DNA of 64,000 nucleotides from Pterois miles (GCA_947000775.1 CAMQGK010000328.1:4311501-4375500); one strand, 5' to 3'; positions 1 to 13,558 are shown, counted from the stretch's first letter. Program-made: numbers and translations. Notes: generated by a model not told the origin, from the letters alone.

Positions 1-566
1 TTTAGTTTGGCCTGAAAAATAATGAAAGGGCCTAATAGGTTGTGAGACTTTGTCCGTCACAATCACCAGTCAACAGATTATTTTGTGTCCTGTTATGACA
101 CGATGATGCCATTAAGTATGGACTTCTTCTGTTTGGTCTTGCATGTTTCCATCAGGGTTAGGTCATACTTTTGATGTAGCACCACCAAAATTAAACTACT
201 CTTGGATTTTCCAATACCTGTTCCTGTAACAAGTCGGGAGCGTCTGATCTAGAGGGTCAAATTCAATCCGACTGCCTTTATTATACTGCATATAATTTAT
301 GGTGCAGCTATTACTAAAGATCAATAGCACTTAAACTGCTCCATTGATATTGAAACCTGCACTGATTTACAAGCAGATAGGCCTTTGGTCAAATCCAGAC
401 ACACACACAAACACACACGTACCACTTGTATATTTGATATAATGCAGTGACTTCCCAATGTTATCCTTGTTCACTGTTCATTTCCCGTGATTGCTCTTGG
501 AGGCACACACACTCAGACTGACTGAATAAAAAAAGAAAAATCTGGCTTTTCATTTGATTGGATTGC

Positions 567-612
<46 letters not shown>

Positions 613-882
613 TTCCAGTTTACTTTCAAAGTCTGAAAGGCCAGCTGGCCAGCAGACCTATACACAATCTCACAAACACACACACAGTTTTGCTGAGAGG
701 ACACTGTTGATTTACGTTTATTCCCAAATATATTTAAAGAATAAGGTGGTATGGTTTTATGGTTTAGTTGTGAAGGATTATATATATATATATATATTAT
801 AGATATAAACATGGCTATACAGACACAAACAAATGCACATACACATTTGCGACCTTCACCACAAATGGGAACACTGCAGGAG

Positions 883-929
<47 letters not shown>

Positions 930-3900
930 GTGTGTGTGTGTGTTTGTGGTGTGTGTGTGTGCGTTTGACTGCCAACTACCAATACACTAGGATTCAGGGA
1001 TTGTCAGCACTGCCAAGGATATGACACCAGCTCTGCAAAAACAACCAGCAGATGGATGGATAGATGGACCAGTGGAAGTGGACGGAAATCCTTTACACTC
1101 AATGGGCACAGAGATGGACTAACACTGGCAGTGTTGTCACTTGACTGGTGGACACCCAGTGCTGTCACTTGGGGGGTGAAAGGTGGAGCATAGCAGGAGA
1201 TTTTGCACAATCATGTTAATTATATACTTACTGAAAATAATGGTGGCTTCAAATGGGGTTATGTTTACGAGTTGGGCCCATATGAACGCCCCCTCGTGTA
1301 CTCACGACCTCTTAAGTGGAAAATCTTTCTCCTCTTTTGCATTTCCTTCATAATGTTACCCACTTGCTTGCCTGCAAAATTGTTAGCCTCTGTGGCTTCC
1401 AGACTCTATTATTAACTAACATTAATAATGCTGTTGCTTAGCAGCGGCGTTCTTCGTAACTTAACCACTTGAATTCCGAGCATATCGTGTACACGACTTC
1501 CCATCTTGTGAACACAGTCAACAGGACCCCATTTGAAGGCACCATAAGTGTAAATAGACCATTTTCACAGCAGCCATTTTGACATGTAATTGCAGGGTAA
1601 ACACAAGATTAATTAATAAATTTAATTATGGTCCTATTCTATATAGTGTCACTGTGATTCCAGTGAGCCAGCATGCACAATACCAGGACAGGCCCACTTA
1701 AATGGAACAGGGCCATAATGAATGTTATTATTTACACCTGTATTTACCCTGCAGAGAAATGTCAACATGGCTGTGAAAAGCGCTTATGGCAATATTCTTT
1801 GAATTTGGAGCTATAACTAACCAGCACCTGATATGCAATCGCTCATCAAACTGTAACATGCTTTGACTGTATGTCAAAGGAAAATTGTGGCATTTTTCAA
1901 CTTGAGCATCTCATAATTGTGGCTGCCCTGACCATGGGGCATCATGAGTCTGGACCTTATGCAGATAGCCACAATAGCTAATCTAGGAGTATAATTTATG
2001 TGTTTACTTATGGTCGTACTCAGAGACAAGCCTATATTTGGAAAGCTTTAAGAGGCTTGTGCTGCCTGCTGTGAATTTTGAATTTAGCACCTTTAACGTA
2101 TAAATAGATCTTGGAGTTCTGAGGTTGTGCAGATCTGAGATGTTAAACAGCAGAGAACATCCTATTAAATACTATATATTCATTTAACCTGCCAAGGTTC
2201 TTTGACTTACACCACATAAGAATGAATAGCTTTGAAAGATGATAACAGGTTGATTGCTCAGGTTTAATTAATAATAAGCCACTTAGAGCCTCACTTTTAA
2301 GTCTGATATTGACTATTTTAAACTATGTATATATATATATATATAGTGTGGAGTGGAGTGGAGACAGACAGACAGACAGACGAACATGTCAGCCGACCAC
2401 GTCAAGCTGCGTTGCTCCACGAAGCTTCAAATACCTTTGAATATTTCTCACCAGAGCTTTGAAGCCCAAAAAATGGCAATCGGGACAGCCCTGGTTAGGG
2501 CGCTATTGCTGAATGACGTAACACAATGAAGATTGAGCCTATGGGCCACTGATGAAAGACTTTGCATTTGCAGCCTTACAGTATGAACTGGGTGTCTGTG
2601 GCGGCGTTACTCGGAAAAATCACAAGTGGCGACACTGTTTGGATCTCTATAAAACGACATCCAAAAACACACCTACAATTACTGCTTATCACCACAGGTG
2701 CCGCCAAAGACAACGAAAGGGAGATCTTCGATATTGTAACTTTAAGCTCACAATAATAGTCATGGGATGTAAATTATGTTGAACTAATGCAATATATCTA
2801 CCTTCTGTTTGCTCATTATATTCCACACAGTATGCTCCAATTTTAATTTCAATCCCCTAACAAAAAACAGCATGACATCAGAAAAAAATAGCAGCTCAAA
2901 ACATCAATACTCCCACAGTTCTGCAGGTCAAGCTCATTGGCAAACAGTTAAGGCCATTTTTAAACCAGAATGTCAATTTCCATTCCTGGAATCTGCAAGC
3001 AGCCAGCTGAGTCAAAGTCAGTCTGGAGCACTGCATCAGCGCGGTCTCCCTCTCTGAAATATGATCACATAATGGCACTTGAAATGTCAAACCGCTGGGG
3101 AATCTCATCGATTTGCTGATTTATCCAATCACTGGTTATCAGTAAGAGCAGCCACATGTGGAAAATGGACATTTCCGCCCACATTTCCTGTCTATGTTAC
3201 ATTCCCTGATGAAAGTGTGACATTCTTACCGTACGCATGTGGCATTTAATGTCTGTAGTAATACTGACCTGTCTGAACTTTCTAGCTTATTATATTGCAA
3301 ATGGTATCACTCAAATATACTTGTACATGTCCTTTCTGAGCTTGTATTCCTGCAGTGACCGATAGTTGGGAAACCGTTTTCATTATTGCACTCAGATGTT
3401 AACACCATATCACTTTTGAATGGTTTCAAGTGACAATATACATGTGCTCATCGAACTATTTATATAGATTTGATCTACAGATAAATAATTAGCAATGAAT
3501 GAATGCTGAGGTGAGGTTAGTACAGAGGGAACAGATGCTCAATGCTCCCCTGGTGCACCGGCTTCCAAGGGTTTTACAATGTTTGTGCAAGATGCACACA
3601 AACACATACATATTATGTGAACATCATTTAGCCAATCTAGATTAAGTGGAACTTCTCTGAGCATCACAAACATATGCTCATCTCGCCATTGCTATGACAT
3701 CCACATGATTAGGGGGTTAGGAGCTGGGGGCAAAACTCTATCCCAGATAGAGAGAAGAGCTGTATAAACAGCGACCCAGATCCTTCACCATCCACACAGG
3801 AAGACGCACACAGGCACGTAGCCTAAACACAAGTCGACGGGCACCAGCGCACCCAGGTCGACTGTTTATTTTAGTCAGTTAGGTATCGAACAGACTTTAG

Positions 3901-4590
3901 CCAACACATTACACTGAAGTGGTTTATTAAAATGAAGTGAGAATAAATCGACAGGCAGGGAGTGAGAGAGAGGTGACCGGGTAGCGTCGTCATCTCTACC
4001 TTCACTCTCTGCTCTTGTCTTAACGGTTTTACGCAGAGACTCTTGTGCACAAAGGTGCCTCCCCGTCGGGAAAATCCGTCCCGTCTATTGAGCGTCCCAC
4101 CGACGCCCACAACAGCCCTCTGCAACAACTCTGTGCAAGCAACGCACATTGAAATTCACCCCACGCTCCGAATACTGCACATATACACACATACTCTCTC
4201 TCTTTATTCCCTATTCAACAGGGATTTGTGCATGTGTGTGATGGAGAAGCAGATGATCTCGGATAGTGTTGTAACAGCCCAGTGCTGGATGCTTCATTCA
4301 TCCGTTTATTGCACCTCGAAACATCCAGCTGCCCTTCCAGCATCTTAAAGCCACTAGGTCACCCAGCGAGACCACACAGCCACCCGGTCACCCATTCAGC
4401 CACACAGCATTCAACCACCAGCATAGCTGATTTACCATAACCAACTGCGGATCAATCCAACCTGCCACCCAATAATAACAGTCATCCGGCCAGCCACCCA
4501 ACAGGCCACCCAGTCATCCACCCACCCAGCGAAGGATCGCAACTCTCCCCAGTGGAACAAGTGCGCGCCGCCGGGCTGCGAGCGTCTTAC
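1..4590 (-). other. sgcz: sgcz intron 1 (partial)
   Basis: Everything left of the sgcz exon donor should be its first intron, which is very large in other vertebrates. It holds (TG)n at 568-606, (TA)n at about 777-800, an interrupted TG tract at 885-962, (TA)n and (GACA)n at about 2326-2382, and a CAGCCACCCA-like degenerate stretch at about 4370-4535. No exon-like segment or confident mobile element was seen; the open frames here are short and low complexity. Confidence 0.7.
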
Positions 4591-4629
4591 CTTGAGCGCC
4601 TCTATATCCAAAGACGTCGACCGGTCCAT
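4591..4629 (-). CDS. sgcz: Zeta-sarcoglycan, first coding exon (gene continues left, outside window)
   Basis: Read on the minus strand, this exon encodes MDRSTSLDIEALK (13 codons) and is followed at once by a GTAAGA splice donor (4585-4590). The human SGCZ long isoform, as I remember it, begins MDRSTNLDIEELK before its MTREQ segment, so 11 of 13 residues agree and the exon end (phase 0) falls at the expected place. The ATG has A at -3 and G at +4, a good initiation context. Zeta-sarcoglycan is a type II single-pass membrane glycoprotein of the dystrophin-associated sarcoglycan complex in muscle plasma membrane. This exon is only the short cytoplasmic start; the membrane segment and extracellular part lie in exons not present here. 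The divergent tusc3 gene to the right matches the human 8p22 order. The match is short, but together with synteny the call is strong. Confidence 0.87.
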
Positions 4630-5278
4630 GATAGAGAAGTGAAGCGCTGCAAATCAGTCACGAAAATATGAGTCCCACAGGCGAAGAAGATGAGAGGGAA
4701 AGAGATTAAAAACGGAGACCAAAAAAAGTTGGAATGCTCTCTAGAGTCCCAAACTCTGCTGCGGCAACATCCCCTGGATTGTTGTTAGGATTAGGTTATT
4801 AATATTCCACCACGGCGACGGATTTTCTCAGTTTCATTCCTCCCGGTGGGTCGCTTGGTAAAATCAGGACTCCATACCGTGGAAGTCCCCCCACCTCCGG
4901 TCCCCGGTTTGTCTGTGCAGGGGATGAAAGGAATAGAAAAAAAGATAGAATCAGCTGCGCGTAATGTTTGAGGATGCGGCTTTTGCGCACTTGACGATCC
5001 GGTACGTTTGCTTTTTTATTTTACATCTGAGTAAGAAACATTCCTCCCACTGCAGGAATGAAGCCGGGGTTTAGACTCTCCTGTCAGTCGGTCAGCGGAT
5101 AAATGCCGTGATATCCCGTTGAATCCCAGCAAATGTGAGTGTGAGGTTGTGTCTGCTCGTGCAGTGGTCGGCAACTGGAGAGAAGGAGTCCGGATCAGAC
5201 AGATGATATTCTGCCTTGCCTGGGCGACTTCCATGCGGCAAACCGCCAGAGATATCAGCTCTCCCCGAAAGAAAAGGG

Positions 5279-5410
5279 AAAGAGAGAGAGAGAGAGGGAG
5301 AGAGTGGGAGAGAGGGGTCAGAGAGAGAAAGAGAGCGACAGATGAGAAAGAGGAGGAGAGAGACCCGGTGGGAGAAATGCTGAAGAGAGGAGATGAGAGC
5401 TGCGAGAGTT
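5279..5410 (+). repeat. GA-rich purine tract upstream of sgcz
   Basis: The plus strand is an imperfect run of GA, GGGA and GAAA units. It lies about 650-780 bp upstream of the sgcz start codon, so it may be in that gene's promoter or 5' UTR. Confidence 0.85.
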
Positions 5411-5478
5411 GAGACGAGAGGAGGCAGGGAAGGAAGGTTTATGCTGTATATTATTCCAATGACTGACGCACTGGTGTG

Positions 5479-5479
<1 letters not shown>

Positions 5480-5551
<72 letters not shown>
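5480..5551. repeat. (TG)n microsatellite, 72 bp
   Basis: Uninterrupted alternating TG, 36 units. Such tracts can adopt Z-DNA and are usually length-polymorphic. Confidence 0.97.
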
Positions 5552-5552
<1 letters not shown>

Positions 5553-5706
5553 CAGAGAACGAGGGAGAGGGAGGGAGAGGGAGAGGAGAGGTAAAGGCTC
5601 CTTCTAATCAAGTAGATGAATCGAAAATGCTGCTTTGCCACTGAAGACAAGAAAGAGATTTAAATGCAGATGCTGTTGAAAGGCTGTGGCAGAAAGTCTG
5701 GGGTTG

Positions 5707-5707
<1 letters not shown>

Positions 5708-5780
<73 letters not shown>
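5708..5780. repeat. (TG)n microsatellite, 73 bp
   Basis: Uninterrupted TG run, 156 bp after the previous one. The histidine-threonine and cysteine-valine open frames across it are repeat artefacts. Confidence 0.97.
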
Positions 5781-5782
<2 letters not shown>

Positions 5783-6060
5783 AGACAATGTAGAGGCACT
5801 GAACTGGTACAGTATGCCTATTTATGAACATCACAGAAACATAATGATATTGTGACGGTGGGTACAGGAGGCCTACAGAAAAATGGATAAACAGATTATG
5901 TTTATCTGAATAGGCTGATAAAAACTTTCCTCCATGCTTTCTTTCTTTCTCTCCATCTTTTTTATGGTGCAAATTGTCTTCGCCCTTCTCCTGCATAATA
6001 AGGTGTCGCCGCCTGCCGACCACCAGGGCTTTTTATTATCTGTCACACACCTTCAGAATA

Positions 6061-6362
6061 AGTAGAAGGAGCAGAGGGGAGGAGAGGAAAGGAAAGGAAA
6101 GGAAATGGAAGGTAACAAATGAAGATGAGCAGTGGAGAGGAAAGTAGAGAAGGAAAAGAGATATAGAAGAGGAGAGATTATGAGATAAGGTATGGTGTGG
6201 TGACAACAGGAGGAAAGGGAAAAAGTGGAGAGGTGATAAAGGAAGAAGAGCAGTGGACAGAAGAGATGCGAAGGAAGAGAGAGATAGGAGATATTATGAG
6301 AGGAGGTAAAGCAACGGAGGAAAGGAAAGGAGGAAAAGAGACAAAGTAAGGTGACAGAGAGA
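6061..6362 (+). repeat. Polypurine tract of about 300 bp
   Basis: The plus strand is almost wholly A and G (GGA, GGAAA, AGAGG units) with few pyrimidine interruptions. The minus-strand open frame here is serine, leucine and phenylalanine rich, as expected from a polypyrimidine strand, and is not a gene. Confidence 0.85.
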
Positions 6363-6959
6363 GGTAGTTTACTGTTAATGTCCATTTCTACAAAGCAACA
6401 TCTATTATTATAGTTTATGGCAGGTTGTGCTCATCAAGCTCTGAATCCTGCAGTTTGAGATGAAAATGTCCCAAAATTCAGAGAAAAACAAACAATAAGT
6501 TGGATAACTTTGGGAGCAACACACTAATGTAAAGTCAAAATATGAGATTCAATATGAGACTTTTTTTTTAAATTACCAACTGTTGTAACCTGCAGACCTC
6601 TGCTATCTTTATCAGCTGCAGTGTACTCACTTTACTACTGTCCCCCTAACATATAGTATTAGATATGATGACTGCAGTCAAGCCAAGACGACAGGTCAGA
6701 AATGTTGAATAATGTTCCCTGTTCAGACCTCTACTAACTGAGTGGAAAACACCTTGACATGCTGTAACAAGAAGGGATGCGATTATCATTTCACCCAATT
6801 GCATTCCACTGAGGAAGTAAACCACGAGAACTATTAGCCATCTTCTAATTTATCAATATGCTGCAAGTCTGCAAAGCTCAAACACAGTGTACATATGTTT
6901 ATATGTATATGTAATGTATTTATTTTCAAAAACAATGCATACTAGTGTATGGTATATAA

Positions 6960-7510
6960 TTAAAGCAGCAGTAGGTAGAAAGGGAGCACATATGATTAGA
7001 AAAAAATATATATACTGTCACTATATCTTGACATTAGTACATGAGACAGGTAATCTAAAAAAAAATCATTTGCCTCTCTTCCAGTGCTCCTAATGGCATC
7101 AGACTGGAGGAAAACAACCAATCAGAGCTAATCTGGAGTCTTTCGTCTCTGAGCATCTGTCAATCACTCGCAGACTCCGACCAAAAGGTCAAACTAGGCA
7201 GTGCTGATCAAATATGAATCAGTACTCTGTTACTGTAATGCCTAGTTTGACCATTTGATCTGAGTTCACAAGTGACCGACGGCTGCCTCTGTTAGATGAA
7301 CAGCCAATAGGAATGTTCTCTCTCTCACTCAAATGACCTGTGATTGGCCAAAGTCTCCCACTAGATTTGATTTAAAGTCTGAAAACAGAGCCATGTCAAT
7401 GTGCAGAAGTCTATTTTTCGCTCAGAACATTTGAATTACAATATACTGAAAGGTTATTAGGGATTTTTTCCCCAGTGATGCCAAAAACATTCAGCCTACT
7501 GCAGGTTTAA
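6960..7510 (+). mobile_element. TTAA-bounded non-autonomous DNA transposon, copy 1
   Basis: The element starts TTAAAGCAGCAGTAGG and ends CCTACTGCAGGTTTAA, an imperfect terminal inverted repeat with TTAA at both tips. It shares internal sequence (gagacaggtaatct, ctcctaatggcatc, ggtcaaactaggca) with copies at about 9244, 58070 and 62195. No open frame resembles a transposase. TTAA ends would suit a piggyBac-type target duplication, but the class is inferred. This copy also carries an internal inverted duplication. Confidence 0.75.
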
Positions 7511-7837
7511 TAGAATACATGTTTCTCAGATGTAAAGGCTTAATGTGAAGTGAATGAACAACAGTATGTCCCAAAATGAATGAATTTGTGCCTGAGTCAA
7601 CATTGCAGCATTGTCGTCAACACACAACCTCCATGACTTCTCCATGATGACATCATCTGTGGCTGCTGCAACTTAAAAGCCTCTGTATTAAGGACCGTTT
7701 CAAGTCCTTCCCACTTTACATTAGTATGGTACACTATAGACTTCAAGTGCAGATGGCTTGTGTTCAATTTAATAGATTTGCCTATGAGAGCGGTCACACA
7801 TGCATTCACACATTTGTGTTGCTGTACAGAGCTCTTA

Positions 7838-7858
7838 CACACACACACATACACACAC

Positions 7859-7900
<42 letters not shown>
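7838..7900. repeat. (CA)n/(GA)n compound microsatellite
   Basis: CA units run into a GA run of about 40 bp. Confidence 0.95.
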
Positions 7901-7904
<4 letters not shown>

Positions 7905-9243
7905 GCCTATTGAATAGCACACTAGAGAACACAGAGGAACATTTGTTGAGGGAGTCGGTCAGAGATAACGAACATCATATTAATGAATGCCTCCTCACTC
8001 ATTCTCTGTGCTCCCTCCTCTCTGTTTGTCTGGCTCTCCTCTTTGCTGCTTTCCTTTCGTTGCCCTCACCCTCTATCTTCCCCTCTTCATCCCCCTCGCT
8101 GTCTCTCTGTGGCTGCTTTGCCTCAATCCCTCTCTATCCCAACATCTCTCTAGACATTGCACTCTCTCAACCTCTCTCTCTCTCTATTTTCTGCTCCTCT
8201 GTAACTCAGGGACCCCTGCCACCTCCACCTCCCCACCACCGTCTCTCTTTCTTTTCTATAAACTTTGTGCTGTCGGGCAATTAATCATTTTTCCGTGGAC
8301 TCGTTATTTTTTATAAGGGAGAGCGGCTGACATCAGATACGAGCGCCCAGTCCTGTGCCAGCTGGAAATGACATCACCCATCTCTCCCGCCTCTCTCCCT
8401 CTTTCTCAGCCTCCAGTCCTCCCCTGCCTTTCCCCTGCATTTTAAAACATCATGAACAGTTTTCCTCTCCCTCCATACACTCATTTACTTGACTTTGCAT
8501 ATCTGCTGCTTGCATGTCCAGAATCCCTCTCACTTACAACTTATGACAAACATGTGAAACACAATTTCCCATTTTTCACATTTCACAATTGAGCTTCATT
8601 TTCTATGTATTTTTCCTTATTCCTTGACAAAGGTATGCTGAAGTCTCCATCCTGACCATGCTGTGTGTCATTTTACCTGCCCTGTCGTTCTACAGAGCCG
8701 TGATGCAGCTGTGCAGTGGCAGCATCTGACTATAACAGGCTTCTCTTCTTTGTGGATTTTCTTCCCTCTCCTCTCTCCCTCTTCTCACTCTTCTAGGCGG
8801 TGATCAGATAGGAGCTTTATTCTTCTGCTTAAATGCAAAGTGCAGCTGTTTGCTTTGCTCGCTGCAGAGAGAGAGAGAAAGGAAGCCTATGGGAGGATTA
8901 CAATTTTCATGTTGACATGCAGCACAAAGTTTGATGGCACCTTGCAAGTTACTGGTTAGCTTTAGCATTAGCTAATCTGAGAGTAGGGGATGCATGTGGA
9001 AATGGAGACAAGAAAGTGATTGCTTTGCTTGACACGTAAGAAGCCAATCCCATCTCATGGGAAGGTAAATAGCACATAAATAGCACAACATTTTACATTC
9101 TGCATGTCATGATAATGCATTTTAGCTTTTTTTGTGTGTCATTTATAGGCCAGATTGTTACCGTTTAATGGTCGTGGTTATGTTTAGGCGACAACACTAA
9201 GGTAACGTCTGCAGCTAAAGGTAAAAGCAAAAATCATGTTTTC

Positions 9244-9530
9244 ACCTGCAACATTTCACAGACTGGAGGAAACCAACCAGAGCTGATCTGGAGCCTGTCA
9301 TCTCTGAACAGCTGTCAATCTCACAAACTGATCAAATGGTCAAACTAGGCAGCACTGATTAAATATATATATTCTGTTACTGAAATGACTATTTCTCACC
9401 TCAAATGTTTTCAGAAATATCTTATAGTCACAGTTTAGCAATTTTTGTGACCCAGCAGCCATGTTGAGATCAGTTGAGGAAATACCAAGCACCACCCACC
9501 AGCCAGAGCACAGCTAACAGGAACACTCAC
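9244..9530 (+). mobile_element. TTAA-bounded element family, copy 2 (partial)
   Basis: It contains the family's central block (gactggaggaaa, agctgatctggagcctg, ggtcaaactaggcagc, ctgttactgaaatgac). It continues into a segment (agccatgttgagatcagttg) not present in copy 1. The terminal repeats are not clear, so it is probably truncated. Confidence 0.6.
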
Positions 9531-10214
9531 TAGGAGAAAAAAGCACTTTGTTAGGTTTAGGAAAAACATCATGGTTGGGTTTAAAATAATGCAAACAAAG
9601 TAAAATACCTATGTAAACAACTTATAGAAAACACATCAGAAACGTCACTGACATAACAGAATAACTCAACATGACACAAACACCGGTCTCCTAGATGAAA
9701 GTCCTGTTTTTGTTGGATCCTCTCCCACCCGCCATCAGCAATCTGTCTCCTCACGTCTGAGAATACCATATTTACGTGGATGCATTTGCATTTTAGTCAG
9801 TGCGGACTATGTGGCGTACACATGAAACGCCAAAAGCAGCAAAGGTGTTGGTATTGCATGCAAAATGACTAATAAATTGCAGTTTCACTCATATGCCATT
9901 TGGTGAGACCAGGCTGAAGAAGCATGAGGGGACATTAAGACAGTTATTTCCACAGTAAACTAAACAACTGTTAATTTCTATTACTGTCATGATCACAGGT
10001 CTTCTCTCAGCATTTCACCATAAACTAGCATTACATCTTTATATGTGCCATGTGTATTTGACCAAGTGGTTTAATGAATGACTCAGTACAAATGTTTATT
10101 TTTGTCTGAATTTAATCATCTCTCTACACCTTCATTTGGGAGAATAAACACTTTGTGAACGTCTCCCTATTGTTATCTGTCCATGACAGCAGAATTACCA
10201 GAGCTGTTTCTTCA

Positions 10215-10485
10215 GCCCTTCTGTGTGGACTTTGCATGTTCTCCCCGTGTTAGCGTGGGTTTTCTCCAGGTTCTCCGGCTTCCGTCCACTGTCCAAAGAC
10301 ATGCAGGTTAATTGTTGACTCTAAATCGCCCGTAAGTGTGAACATGAGTGTGAATGTTTGTCTGTCTCTATGTGTCCTGTGATGGACTGGCGACCTGTCC
10401 GGGGTGAACCTCGCCTTTGTTCAATGCCAGCTGGGATTGGCTCCCCCACGACCCCTAATGGGTTAAGCAGATGGATGAATCTGCA
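10215..10485 (+). mobile_element. LINE 3'-end fragment, copy 1
   Basis: The stretch carries the motif series seen at many loci in fish genomes: tttgcatgttctccccgtg, gacatgcaggttaatt, gtctctatgtgtcctgtga, ctggcgacctgtcc, then gggttaagcagatggatga. A related copy is at 35925-36165 in the same orientation. I take it to be the 3' end of a non-LTR retrotransposon; I do not assign the clade. Confidence 0.65.
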
Positions 10486-11000
10486 ACAATTGCAAAGATT
10501 CATTTAAGTCACTTCTTAAGCAAAACTACCCAATATTCACTGGCCATTGCTTCTTGATTGTGACAGTGTTCTGCTTTTCTTAGTCAATCTAAACTGAATA
10601 TCTGTGGGTTTTGGTTAACTTGGGTTTTGGGAAATAGTGTTACATTTTTAATTATTTCCACACATAGACCAAATACAGCATCAGTTAATTCAGAAAATAG
10701 CCTGAGCAGTCATCCCTAAAACAAAACGTTTACCAGAGGCAATATGTGGTACAGCTTATTAACTTATGTGACCTTTTACGTTAGTTCAGCAACTTCGGTT
10801 CTACGTAATAACCATGCAAGGCAATTCTGAGGGAATCAGTTCTCAAATTCTGCAACCAACCAAGCCCAACAAGTCTGGGGATGTTTCCATGATGGAGTTG
10901 CAACAGAGCGAATGAACTGTGGTTTAACAAGACTGCAACATGTACTGATTGTTTCACGGTGCATTGGCTTTAATATTCCAACATGCGTTTCATTTCAGCC

Positions 11001-11012
11001 GTGTGTGTGTGT

Positions 11013-11048
<36 letters not shown>

Positions 11049-11074
11049 GTGTGTGTGTGTGCATGTGTGTGTGA
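11001..11074. repeat. (TG)n microsatellite, interrupted
   Basis: TG repeat with a few TA, CG and CA interruptions. Confidence 0.95.
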
Positions 11075-13558
11075 GAGATGGTGAGATTTTGAGACTAGAC
11101 TAGACTTCCTTCTTTCATACATAAATAATCACTATATTCATCCCTTGATAATTTGTGCTTGTTTGATTTTAATATACCATCAGTTTCACTCCAGAAGTAT
11201 TGCACTCGTTACCATTTAGTAGAAGATTCTAGAGCATTGGTTTCCCTCCAGCAGGTCATTAGACCTTGCACCAGCCACTTTTGCATCAGGCCATTAACAC
11301 CCTCCAAAGAAAATGCCTATTTTTTTGTATTTTTTTTTTTTAAATTAACAGATCTATCAGTGTGTTTCAACACTATTTACCACCTGAAGGTAATATTATG
11401 TGGCTAAGAGCTGAGTTCTGTCAATAGAGGGTGTACCACCTGAGTAGGCAGGCAATCTAAAAGACAGAAAAGCTATTTTGCACTACAGAGAGCTCACAAC
11501 AAAGTAAACTAGATTAGCCACTTCCTCTTGCTTGCCTTTGGGATGGAGCCAGGGAATTACACCAAGTGGTCGGGGAAGTAGAAACCCATGTCCAATGTGA
11601 TGCAATCCAGTACAATATCCTTTGTATTATATTGTAATTTCTATAGTTTCTATGTGTGTGTATATACTGTGTATAGCCTATGCATGTGTGTAACTGTATA
11701 TCTTCCTTTTAAATATAATTTATTGCTTCCTTTAGTGCTATTACTTATGTATGCTTAATTTATTTTATTGTTTAATTTAACTCTAATTTAAATATTTGAA
11801 AATCATTTTATACATTTGCTGTGTGTGTAGCGTGGAGGGGGCTACAACTGCATTTCATTTTGCAATCCTGTACTGCATAAAGCTGAACCTTAAAACTTGT
11901 CATGCAACATACAGGCCATGCAGTCATGGGGTCATGGGAGAGACTTCAGAGACGAGGACCAAAGCGCACTGGAGGCAATCAACTTTATTAGAAGACTGAT
12001 ATTTTGACGCCAACTACATCTTCATCAGGGTCAAGTTTTGACAAGACCGCCCTATTCTGTAAGCACCCGACAAGCCTGCTATTCATTGTGAAATGGTTTA
12101 AGCATGTTTCACCTCCTTTCTTCAGGCCATATAGTCAGTTTTGTTGCAGGTGTTAAGATAATGAAGATGCAGTTTCTTGTGTTGCATTAGACTGCATTAT
12201 ACTGAAATGTATAAAGCATCTGCATACAATTGCAGTATACCCACTCAAACGAACCAAAGAAACAAAAAAACAGAGACACCACTGCTAAAGTTGTACTCAA
12301 GTAATAGTAATGTTTATTGCAAAGCTAATGTGATAATGAAGTGCTGAGGTGTAATTTCATGGGGAGACAGGGAGACATGTCACCCTCAGTGATTTCACAT
12401 AAATCATTTGTCCCCCTCAATTAACTCAATGAAGTGTCTGTGACAATCTCACCACTCCCAGAACATATGAGAGGGAGAAAAGGAGAGAGACACACTCTGC
12501 AGTCCTTGGTTCGGATGTCACAATCGCTCACACTTTTGACAAATAGCAGGCCAAGCTGCAGAGCAGTAACTTAATCAGGGGGAAATGTTCACTCAGCCAT
12601 CTGACTCATTTCAAGTGTTCTAATAGTGAAACACATTGGAAAAATAACAAACTTTTATAAATTAAAAAATGGCAGCATGTAGATTAAAAGAATTTTATAT
12701 TATAAAATTATTATATAATATGATGTGACATAATATAACATAATATAATAATTTTGTATTTTTATACAGACATTGATATAATTCCTTGTCCAACAGCTGA
12801 TGTGCTTTGGAAAGTTAAGAGAGAGGATCGCTCAACCTAAGGCTGTAGGTTTAAATTATGTCTATGTCCGCATTTTTTAATGCAGCTTATAACGTGTCTG
12901 TTGTGCTTTATTATAAACAATATCTAATAATTTTATGCTAAAATAGCATAGAATGAATAAAATAGGGTCCTTAGGCTTGAGAAGTGGCTGTGTGCTGCAA
13001 ATCTAATAGAAGACACTTCTGATCAGGCACAAATCTCACTATTGTGTGCCTTATTGTCTACACAAATGTAACCTGGTAGCTAATCATTATTCATGGAGTT
13101 TTTAAAGAAATAATAAGTTAAATAAGAAATAAATTGTTGGCTAATTATTATCTGTTTATTTACAGACATGTAATTGAAATTGACTTTGTATTCTTTTCCT
13201 GGAAATGTCTTAAATAAATGACCAATAATTGGGAAATTGCTGAATATAATTATTAATTAATGTTTGAACTAAAGTTATTTTCTATAAATTTTGAGGTAAA
13301 TATCGGGGTAATTTGGCAGTAATTCCAAAGAAATGTAAAATAGGTTGCCTGCTACTTTTCACATATAAAATGAAGTTTTACCATGTTTATTATTATATGC
13401 AATTAATCAAAATCAAATAGCCTATTGATGAAGCCCATGCTTTAATTATGGTTTAAGCAGTTGCTGATAGATGCTTTCTGCAAAGTTGAAATGAAAAGTA
13501 TGACCTCTAGATGTGAATATAAAACAGTATGTTAGTAACTTGCCGTGAGCATAGAAAA

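Noticed and set aside
554..990. Open frames rich in Cys-Val or His-Thr across TG/CA repeats (also at 5318-5855, 19654, 26564-26868, 27990, 40014 and 63802)
   Set aside because: They are translations of microsatellites with no conserved sequence on either side.
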